Source: Acidobacteriaceae bacterium
Lineage (GTDB): Bacteria > Acidobacteriota > Terriglobia > Terriglobales > SbA1
Direction of reading: 5' to 3'
Length of the DNA: 5,278 nucleotides
Assembly: GCA_019237515.1 (NCBI GenBank)
Contig: JAFAGX010000355.1
Location: 1-5,278 of the forward strand
Shown one piece after another: positions 1 to 4,714 of this stretch (position 1 is its first letter; the number at the start of each line of letters is the position of its first letter). The notes beneath the pieces were generated by a model that worked only from the letters and a program-made list of their open reading frames with translations, was not told the origin of the DNA and did not search any database. The position numbers were made by a program, and so were the translations under genes.

Positions 1-35
1 ATCATTGATGCCACAAGCGCTGAATAGCCGCTGAC

Positions 36-779
36 CTACAGGCCTAAACCACCATCGACGGTCAGGATCTGCCCGGCAATGAAATGAGGGGCAGTAGCAA
101 AAAACAAGACCGCGGCGGAGATATCGTCCGCGGCTCCGTTGCGTCGCATCGGCGTCTGCTTGGCCATGCGCTTCATGAAGGCCGCTGCGGCTCTCTCGCC
201 GAGATCAATCATGCCGGGTGCGACGCAATTAACCGCGATCTCCGGCGCTAAAGCTTTGGCCATGACGCGAGTGAGCATGTGAAGTGCGGCTTTCGAAGAA
301 CAATAATGAGCGTGGCTGCTCCAGGGCTGTATCCCGCCCAGGGAACCCATGTTGATGATCTTTCCCTGGCGCTCGCGCAATTGCTTCAGGGCCTCCCGTG
401 AAACCAGAAATGGACCGCGGGCATTCGTGGCGAAAATCGCATCCCACCGCTCAAGGGTTAGCTTTTCAAATTCCACAGTTTCGTAATTGGCTGCGTTGTT
501 TATGAGAATGTCGATGCCGCCAAGATCTTTAATTGTGTTCCTGATGGCTAGTTTCACGCTGGTTTCGTCGGTGACGTCACATGCAATCGCAAGCGCGCGG
601 ACTCCTAGGTTTTGTAAATCCTTGACCGTGTTGCGAGCTTCGCGTGCCGAGCGCAAAAACGTGATCGCTACATCAGCCCCTGCTTCGGCCAGCGTCAGCG
701 CCATCGCTCTCCCCAAACGCTTGGCCGCACCCGTGATGAGAACCGTCTTGCCTTCCAGGGGTTTTCCATTCAGCATCAT
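36..779 (-). CDS. SDR-family NAD(P)-dependent oxidoreductase (FabG/pteridine-reductase-like)
   Basis: This is a complete classical short-chain dehydrogenase/reductase of 247 aa, the usual length, and should be a soluble cytoplasmic enzyme. Visible motifs are the Rossmann glycine motif TGAAKRLG (16-23), the adenine-pocket CDVTD (67-71), NNAA (94-97) where NNAG is usual, the structural Asn in TNARG (N119), catalytic Ser146, YCSSK (Y159, K163), the APG turn (187-189) and a C-terminal VDGG (241-244). The basic pair K20-R21 in the glycine loop suggests NADP(H) preference, as in FabG and pteridine reductases; this is inferred from family knowledge. Two ATGs are adjacent. AAAGG at 784-788 lies 4 nt from the first and 7 nt from the second (776), so the second may be the true start. 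The gene is divergent from the glutaredoxin-like gene and has no obvious operon partner in the window. Its substrate cannot be read from the sequence. The family call is secure; the specific activity is unknown. Confidence 0.93.
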   Translation of the reverse strand: MMLNGKPLEGKTVLITGAAKRLGRAMALTLAEAGADVAITFLRSAREARNTVKDLQNLGVRALAIACDVTDETSVKLAIRNTIKDLGGIDILINNAANYETVEFEKLTLERWDAIFATNARGPFLVSREALKQLRERQGKIINMGSLGGIQPWSSHAHYCSSKAALHMLTRVMAKALAPEIAVNCVAPGMIDLGERAAAAFMKRMAKQTPMRRNGAADDISAAVLFFATAPHFIAGQILTVDGGLGL

Positions 780-795
780 TGCGCCTTTTGTGTGG

Positions 796-815
796 CGCGG
801 ACATTCCTGTCCGCG
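796..815. repeat. Short perfect hairpin (8-bp stem, TTCC loop) of repeat style
   Basis: CGCGGACA (796-803) and TGTCCGCG (808-815) are exact inverted repeats around TTCC. The unit starts 17 bp upstream of the reductase start codon, so it probably lies in that gene's promoter or 5' leader. The sequence GCGCGGACATTCCTGTCCGCG resembles short dispersed hairpin repeats I associate with acidobacterial intergenic DNA. That resemblance is recalled, not searched. It could instead act as a local structure that affects reductase expression. There is no T-run, so it is not a typical intrinsic terminator. Confidence 0.5.
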
Positions 816-875
816 AAGATAAGTGTACTGGAATCAATGAACGCCTCGATCCCGGCAAGTGCATTCGGACACGAT

Positions 876-896
876 CTGGTCTGATCTTCAGACCAG
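876..896. promoter_or_regulatory. Perfect palindrome, candidate operator in divergent spacer
   Basis: CTGGTCTGA (876-884) and TCAGACCAG (888-896) are perfect 9-bp inverted arms around TCT. The site lies in the spacer between the reductase (minus) and the glutaredoxin-like gene (plus), 45 bp before the latter's ATG and just upstream of its candidate -35 box. The arms contain TGGTC/GACCA, which are half-sites typical of GntR-family (FadR/PdhR-type) operators, but here they are spaced more widely than in the classic compact TGGTnnnACCA form. No regulator gene is in the window, so the binding protein is unknown. A role as an RNA hairpin is the alternative. Confidence 0.45.
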
Positions 897-904
897 TGTT
901 ACGT

Positions 905-935
905 TTGATGACACGAGCAAGCATTCTGTTACACT
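905..935 (+). promoter_or_regulatory. Candidate promoter of the glutaredoxin-like gene
   Basis: A TTGATG (905-910) resembles a -35 box. TACACT (930-935) resembles a -10 box but is 19 bp away, which is longer than ideal. The -10 ends only 6 bp before the ATG at 942, so transcription would start at or next to the start codon and give a leaderless mRNA. This fits the lack of any Shine-Dalgarno sequence in the preceding ACTGCCGCC. The assignment is weak and rests on consensus matching by eye. Confidence 0.25.
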
Positions 936-941
936 GCCGCC

Positions 942-1187
942 ATGTCGGAGCTACGGCAGGTGATTGTTTACTCGCGGAAGGGCTGCCACCTTTGCGAAAT
1001 CGTAAAAGAAACCGTAGCCAAGCTTCACCGCCGTGGCGGCTTTAACTGGAAAGAAATCGATGTCGACTCAGACGAAGACCTGCGCCGCCAGTTCACCGAC
1101 GAAGTTCCCGTGGTTTTCATCGATGGCCGCAAAGCTTTCAAATATCGCATGACCGAGCAGGAATTCCTGCGCAAGCTGGCCGGGTAG
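942..1187 (+). CDS. Glutaredoxin-like thioredoxin-fold protein (CHLC motif)
   Basis: This 81-aa protein is a single thioredoxin-fold domain of the glutaredoxin family (the small DUF836/glutaredoxin-like type). It starts with the first beta strand VIVYSRKG. The redox motif CHLC (C15, C18) follows, then a helix rich in K and E. The sequence VPVVFIDG (55-62) supplies the cis-proline (P56) that packs against the active site, and a C-terminal helix EQEFLRKL follows. Such proteins typically reduce disulfides or glutathione mixed disulfides in the cytoplasm; no signal peptide is seen. The two-cysteine motif suggests dithiol chemistry. There is no recognisable ribosome-binding site before the ATG. 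The next gene is on the same strand but 104 bp away with its own candidate promoter, so co-transcription is possible but not required. The family call is strong and the physiological partner is unknown. Confidence 0.88.
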   Translation: MSELRQVIVYSRKGCHLCEIVKETVAKLHRRGGFNWKEIDVDSDEDLRRQFTDEVPVVFIDGRKAFKYRMTEQEFLRKLAG

Positions 1188-1200
1188 AAGTGCGTTTCAT

Positions 1201-1220
1201 TGTCACCCCGAGCAAGCTTG
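1201..1220 (+). repeat. Possible degenerate fragment of the 2985-3047 repeat
   Basis: TGTCACCCCGAGCAAGCTTG begins 13 bp after the glutaredoxin-like stop codon. It shares the pattern TGTCnnCCCGAGCnAG with the start of the hairpin repeat at 2985-3047, but the rest of that repeat is not recognisable here. It also contains the 8-bp palindrome CAAGCTTG (1213-1220). The match is short, so chance similarity cannot be excluded. Confidence 0.3.
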
Positions 1221-1274
1221 AGGCGGTTTGCGGACTGCCCCAAAAGGCTGGGTAATTTTTCGGTCGAGTTTCGC

Positions 1275-1280
1275 TACAAT
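1275..1280 (+). promoter_or_regulatory. Candidate -10 box (TACAAT) for the acyl-CoA ligase gene
   Basis: TACAAT matches the TATAAT consensus at five of six positions and sits 11 bp before the ATG at 1292. A start site about 7 nt downstream would leave a leader of roughly 5 nt, so the mRNA may be nearly leaderless. No Shine-Dalgarno sequence precedes the ATG (CTAAAGCCGCA). I see no good -35 match at 16-18 bp; the AT-rich TAATTTTT (1253-1260) is the nearest candidate. Confidence 0.4.
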
Positions 1281-1291
1281 CTAAAGCCGCA

Positions 1292-2860
1292 ATGCTGCGC
1301 ACCCAGCTCTACGCCGATCCGCACCGACGCCTGGTTCACGATGTAGTTCTGGAGAGTTGTCAGCGCTTCCCCACAAAAACGGCCATCGTCGATCCCTCTG
1401 ACAATCGCCGCCTCACCTACGCCGAATATGGCGATCTGGTAGAGGCAGCAGCACGCGGTTTCGTCGCGGCAGGGCTCCGGCCCGGGGAAGTCGTCGCCAT
1501 CTTCCTCCCAAATTCCTGGGAGTTCTGCGTCGCCTACCATGCCGCGACCCTAGCCGGAGGCATCCCTACCCTTCTGAATCCCACCTATCGTGAGCGCGAG
1601 GTTCGTCACCAGCTGGAAAATTCCTGCGCCGCAATGCTCGTCAGCGATGGTCCAAATCTTGAGGGCATCAATCTTTCCGGTCTGCCGGAGCTCCGGCGTG
1701 TCTATCACATCCGGCAACAAGCCTCCGGAGGCGAACCCTTCGGAAACTTGCTCCAGCGAAGTAGCGGATCTTTGCCGAAATCAGAGCGGCCATCAACTGA
1801 GATTCTCGCGGCGCTTCCTTACTCGAGTGGGACGACCGGACTTCCCAAAGGCGTGATGTTGTCCCATTTCAACCTGGTGGCAAATGTATTCCAGTTTATT
1901 GGGCCGCACGGAACTGCGATGGCCCACGACATGACCGTTCTGTGTTTCCTGCCGCTCTATCACATCTACGGCCTCAATGTCGTCCTCAACCCTGTGCTCA
2001 CGCTGGGCGCCACGATTGTATTGATCCCCAGGTTTAATCTTCCACAAGTTATCAACCTGATTTGCGAACAACGCGTCACGATGATGCCGACCGTGCCTCC
2101 TGCTCTGAATGCGTTATGTCAGGCGGCGGAAAGTGGGCAATTCCCGAAAGACCACAAGCTCCGGTGGGTGAAATCTGGCGCTGCGCCGCTCGCTGCCGAA
2201 CTGGCGCGGCGTTTCACCTCGCTCACCGGAATTCTTGTTTGTCAGGGCTATGGGATGACCGAGGCCTCTCCCGTCACCCATGTGGGATATCTTGAGCCGG
2301 AGTTCTACCGCCCGGAATCAATCGGCCAGCCCCTCGCTCAAACCGACTGCCAGGTCCTCGATGAGAACGGCGCACAAGTCTCTGACGGCTGTCCGGGAGA
2401 ACTCGTCATGCGTGGTCCGCAGTTCATGCTGGGATATTGGAAAGAGCCGCAAGCAACCGCCGCAGTTCTGCGGGACGGCTGGTATTGGTCTGGTGACATC
2501 GTCAGCCGCGACGCCGACGATTTTTATTACGTGGTTGATCGACGCAAAGAGATGATCAAGTACAAAGGATTCCCGGTTGCGCCCGCCGAAATTGAAGGCG
2601 TTCTGCTGGAATATCCCGGCGTGCGCGATTGCGGCGTGGTGGGCCGGCCAGATTCTTGCGCCGGTGAGGTTCCGGTTGCATTCGTGGTTCTGCGAGAAGG
2701 GACACTGGCGTCGGACAAAACCAAAGAAGCTCTTTGCAGCTTCGTGGCCGACCGCCTCACTCACTACAAGCAACCGCGTGATGTTCGCTTTGTAGATGCC
2801 ATCCCCAAAACTGCCTCGGGCAAGATTCTCCGCCGCGAATTGCGAAAAACTCTGGGCTGA
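1292..2860 (+). CDS. AMP-forming acyl-CoA synthetase (4-coumarate/long-chain fatty acid-CoA ligase type)
   Basis: This 522-aa protein is a full-length member of the ANL adenylate-forming superfamily. It should activate a carboxylic acid with ATP to an acyl-adenylate and then transfer it to CoA. The core motifs are all intact: the phosphate loop YSSGTTGLPKG (177-187), QGYGMTE (318-324), GELVMRG (379-385), WYWSGD (397-402), the hinge-region block VVDRRKEMIKYKGF (414-427) and PKTASGKILRREL (505-517) with the adenylation lysine K511. The QGYGMTE and GELxxRG boxes are those of the 4-coumarate-CoA ligase/fatty-acyl-CoA ligase branch. Substrate choice (aromatic versus fatty acid) cannot be settled by eye. 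No signal peptide is seen, so the enzyme is probably cytoplasmic. It is convergent with the methyltransferase gene, and a hairpin repeat begins 8 bp after its stop codon. The start at 1292 gives the expected N-terminus and has a -10 box just upstream. Confidence 0.93.
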   Translation: MLRTQLYADPHRRLVHDVVLESCQRFPTKTAIVDPSDNRRLTYAEYGDLVEAAARGFVAAGLRPGEVVAIFLPNSWEFCVAYHAATLAGGIPTLLNPTYREREVRHQLENSCAAMLVSDGPNLEGINLSGLPELRRVYHIRQQASGGEPFGNLLQRSSGSLPKSERPSTEILAALPYSSGTTGLPKGVMLSHFNLVANVFQFIGPHGTAMAHDMTVLCFLPLYHIYGLNVVLNPVLTLGATIVLIPRFNLPQVINLICEQRVTMMPTVPPALNALCQAAESGQFPKDHKLRWVKSGAAPLAAELARRFTSLTGILVCQGYGMTEASPVTHVGYLEPEFYRPESIGQPLAQTDCQVLDENGAQVSDGCPGELVMRGPQFMLGYWKEPQATAAVLRDGWYWSGDIVSRDADDFYYVVDRRKEMIKYKGFPVAPAEIEGVLLEYPGVRDCGVVGRPDSCAGEVPVAFVVLREGTLASDKTKEALCSFVADRLTHYKQPRDVRFVDAIPKTASGKILRRELRKTLG

Positions 2861-2868
2861 ACGTCACC

Positions 2869-2923
2869 AACCACGTAGGGACAGCCGCCCTCGGCTGTCC
2901 GGTCGGGCGTAGCCCGACAACCA
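2869..2923 (+). repeat. REP-like two-hairpin repeat, copy 1
   Basis: This 55-bp unit is repeated at 3062-3116 with only two differences. It holds two hairpins: GGACAGCCG (2879-2887) with CGGCTGTCC (2892-2900), a 9-bp stem with a CCCT loop, and GTCGGGC (2902-2908) with GCCCGAC (2912-2918), a 7-bp stem with a GTA loop. A GTAG tetranucleotide (2875-2878) sits directly before the first stem. GTAG- or GGAG-type tetranucleotides next to a palindrome are a hallmark of REP elements moved by REP-associated tyrosine transposases. The unit begins 8 bp after the acyl-CoA ligase stop codon. It could therefore cap or terminate that mRNA, though no T-run follows. Confidence 0.75.
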
Positions 2924-2984
2924 TCAATAGAGGCTCGCTGACCCACCCTTCACGCTTTTCGACGGGCGGGAATAAACGCTTCTC

Positions 2985-3047
2985 TGTCTTCCCGAGCGAG
3001 GTTCGCGCGACGAGGTCGCGCCGAGTCGAGGGACCTGCTTTTCTCCC
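2985..3047 (+). repeat. Second-type hairpin repeat inside the convergent spacer
   Basis: The segment starts TGTCTTCCCGAGCGAGG and ends GGGACCTGCTTTTCTCCC. Its centre holds a perfect hairpin, GCGCGAC (3005-3011) and GTCGCGC (3015-3021) around GAG. The opening TGTCnnCCCGAGCG and closing GGGACCTGC resemble a dispersed intergenic repeat family I associate with Acidobacteriota and some other soil bacteria (recalled, not searched). It lies between the two copies of the REP-like element. Boundaries are approximate because only this copy is complete in the window. Confidence 0.45.
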
Positions 3048-3061
3048 ACGGGTTCGCCACA

Positions 3062-3116
3062 AACCACGTAGGGACAGCAGCCCTCGGCTGTCCGGTCGGG
3101 CGCAGCCCGACAACCA
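3062..3116 (+). repeat. REP-like two-hairpin repeat, copy 2
   Basis: This is the second copy of the 2869-2923 unit, in the same orientation and 53/55 identical. GTAG (3068-3071) again precedes the first stem, GGACAGCAG (3072-3080) with CGGCTGTCC (3085-3093). The C-to-A change puts one mismatch in this stem. The second stem, GTCGGGC (3095-3101) with GCCCGAC (3105-3111), is intact, and the T-to-C change falls in its loop. The unit ends 3 bp from the stop codon of the minus-strand methyltransferase gene, so it would form the 3' end structure of that transcript. Confidence 0.75.
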
Positions 3117-3119
3117 CTG

Positions 3120-3722
3120 TCACTGTATTCGTGGGAAAAATGCTGGCACATTCCTGACGTACTCCTCGAATCTTGGTCCAAAAGCCTCCCGAAGCAGTCT
3201 TTCTTCTGCCCGCACCCGAATCTGATTTCCCGCTAGAAAAAAAATAATGGCCAACAGCAGCGCCCACCACTTCGCCAAAACCAGACCGGTTGCCACCACT
3301 AAACCGAACATGCCAAGGTAAATTGGATTGCGCACCAAGGCATACGGCCCTCCCGTGATCAGTTCATGCCCTTCAATGACTCTGGCGGCATAGGTCCACT
3401 GTTTTCCCAGCGTCTTCACCGCCGAGTAGCACAGCCAACAGCTGGCATAAGCCAATGCTACGGCTACCGTCCCCAGAATGATCTCGGCCGCTATCCATCC
3501 AGAAATCGGCCACCAATCGCTTCGACGGAACAACCAGACCAGCCAAAATCCGCACCCTTGCAGCACCATCCCCCATTTCGCCACTGGATCACGCTTGGCC
3601 TCCTTCGCCTGGGGCGGTCTTTTGCGCAGGCGAAAGATCACGCAAAAGATAATCCACGAAAGCCCGACGAGTATGAGCGCCGTCAGGCCGATGTAGTCGG
3701 TGTGGATTCGGGCATTGAACAT
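3120..3722 (-). CDS. Isoprenylcysteine carboxyl methyltransferase/phospholipid methyltransferase-family membrane protein
   Basis: This 200-aa protein is an integral membrane methyltransferase of the ICMT/PEMT superfamily. Hydrophobic segments lie near 10-30, 76-98 and 134-165, with a shorter one at 51-65. The conserved C-terminal cofactor region is present: GKQWT (106-110), GHELITGGPYALVRNPIYLG (118-137) and RAEERLLREAFG (171-182), followed by EEYVRNVPAFFP. These match the family signature of S-adenosylmethionine-dependent enzymes. Asn replaces His in the common RHPxY motif (RNPIY), a variant I regard as tolerated. In bacteria, substrates are usually unknown; a lipid or small hydrophobic acceptor is more likely than a prenylated protein. 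The gene starts 26 bp after the WD40 stop codon on the same strand, so it is probably the last gene of that operon. There is no Shine-Dalgarno sequence. The reading frame upstream has no other usual start codon before a stop, which supports this ATG. Confidence 0.87.
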   Translation of the reverse strand: MFNARIHTDYIGLTALILVGLSWIIFCVIFRLRKRPPQAKEAKRDPVAKWGMVLQGCGFWLVWLFRRSDWWPISGWIAAEIILGTVAVALAYASCWLCYSAVKTLGKQWTYAARVIEGHELITGGPYALVRNPIYLGMFGLVVATGLVLAKWWALLLAIIFFLAGNQIRVRAEERLLREAFGPRFEEYVRNVPAFFPRIQ

Positions 3723-3727
3723 GGGCT

Positions 3728-3746
3728 CAACGGTTTTGATCCGTTG
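3728..3746 (-). promoter_or_regulatory. Small inverted repeat just before the methyltransferase start
   Basis: CAACGG (3728-3733) and CCGTTG (3741-3746) can pair around a 7-nt AT-rich loop. The structure fills most of the 26-bp gap between the WD40 stop and the methyltransferase ATG, ending 5 nt before that ATG where a ribosome-binding site would normally lie. It might lower or modulate translation of the last gene. The stem is only 6 bp, so chance is quite possible. Confidence 0.25.
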
Positions 3747-3748
3747 CG

Positions 3749-4714
3749 TTACCGCACCGACCAGATCTGCAGCTGTGGACCTGTGCTGTTATTGTGCAGC
3801 ACATGTCCATTCTTTGTGATCCCGCCGCCATTTGGTGTCATGCCCGGCTCAGAAAGATTTGTTTGGATGGACTGGCCAGCGATATCCCACAAAATCGCCG
3901 GAGCTGGATTTCTGAAGCTTTTCTCGTCGAAGTAAAGTGCGACCAGGAACTTTCCATCCGGAGAGCGATGCAAATCGCCAACCACCAAAGACTGCTTGGG
4001 GAAGCTGGTGACAATTTTCCCGTTGCTCGCATCGATCACCGAAATTGTCTTATCAGCTCCGCCCGCATAAAGATTCTTGCTATCCCCTGAAAATGTAATT
4101 GCGAATGTCTCAAGTAGCAGATCATTCGCTGTAGCGCGAATCGCGCCAGTACTCGCCTCATAGACTCGTATCGCCGTGTCGGCATCGGCAGAAGCTAGGC
4201 GTTGCCCATCGGGAGAAAAAGCGAGCGCCAGCGAACCGGAGAATTTCGCCGGAAGCTCGGTAATCACGCGGCCCACATCCAAATCCCACAATTCGGCTGG
4301 ACGCTCCTGCCTCGCGACCGCAAGTAGACTCTTGTTCGGGGAAAGCGCCAAAGCATTTACATTCACGCCGGCTTTGATATCGTGCTTCAGCGTGCCGGAG
4401 GGCATCGCCCAGATCTTTACCGCACCACGATTTCCCCCGACCGCAAGCAATGTCCCGTCGTCTGCGAAGGTCATGCTGGAAACGTGCTGATCCTGCAGAT
4501 TGAAAGCCTGTCGCAGCTCACCGCCAGGAAGAGTCCACACCCGGACCTGCCCGTCCTTGCATGCACCTGCGATGGAATCGCCTTTGGGAGAAATCGCCGT
4601 GAATTGCACGTCCGCGCCGGGGGGAACCGTGATCGTGCGTTCCGGCTTGGCGTTGGTTGCGGCTAAGAGCAATGCCGGAATGAACACTGCAGCGGCCAGG
4701 CGCAACCAGCTCAT
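3749..4714 (-). CDS. Exported seven-bladed WD40 beta-propeller protein
   Basis: The 321-aa product begins with a typical Sec signal peptide: a basic N-terminus MSWLR, then a hydrophobic stretch to about residue 20, with likely cleavage after TNA (residue 22). The rest is a complete WD40 propeller. Blade-closing positions recur at W60, W102, W143, Y185, I227, W276 and W318, about 42 residues apart, which gives seven blades. Typical SPDG/SPKG turns precede the strands (for example FSPDGQRLAS). The last blade ends at the C-terminus (LQIWSVR). WD40 propellers are binding scaffolds; no catalytic motif is seen. The ATG at 4714 is preferred because GGAG (4723-4726) lies 8 nt upstream. A GTG at 4717 is an alternative that adds one residue. 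The start overlaps the upstream dioxygenase stop (TGATG), which implies translational coupling and possibly a shared extracytoplasmic task. Its binding partner is unknown. Confidence 0.85.
   Translation of the reverse strand: MSWLRLAAAVFIPALLLAATNAKPERTITVPPGADVQFTAISPKGDSIAGACKDGQVRVWTLPGGELRQAFNLQDQHVSSMTFADDGTLLAVGGNRGAVKIWAMPSGTLKHDIKAGVNVNALALSPNKSLLAVARQERPAELWDLDVGRVITELPAKFSGSLALAFSPDGQRLASADADTAIRVYEASTGAIRATANDLLLETFAITFSGDSKNLYAGGADKTISVIDASNGKIVTSFPKQSLVVGDLHRSPDGKFLVALYFDEKSFRNPAPAILWDIAGQSIQTNLSEPGMTPNGGGITKNGHVLHNNSTGPQLQIWSVR

Noticed and set aside
1..35. Possible start of a further minus-strand gene beyond the reductase (ATG at 5-3)
   Set aside because: Only five bases remain before the edge and no ribosome-binding site precedes it, so nothing can be supported.
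1188..1274. Possible intrinsic terminator after the glutaredoxin-like gene, ending in TAATTTTT
   Set aside because: No stable GC-rich stem sits directly before the T-rich stretch; the short matches (GCC/GGC, CAAGCTTG) are too weak.
2318..2773. A 151-codon minus-strand open frame inside the acyl-CoA ligase gene
   Set aside because: It is wholly antisense to a gene with all family motifs, and its own translation shows no recognisable domain.
2879..3111. The paired hairpin units considered as a two-repeat CRISPR array
   Set aside because: There are only two copies, the spacing is 138 bp rather than about 30-40, the intervening DNA is itself a hairpin repeat, and no cas gene is nearby.
2757..3270. 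Minus-strand open frames across the convergent spacer whose products share the peptide VVGLRPTGQPRAAVPTW
   Set aside because: The shared peptide is just the translation of the two REP-like repeat copies. The frames have no domain resemblance, overlap the ends of the flanking real genes and combine unrelated repeat types.
3366..3935. A 189-codon plus-strand open frame across the methyltransferase and WD40 genes
   Set aside because: It is antisense to two well-supported genes and shows no domain-like or membrane pattern.
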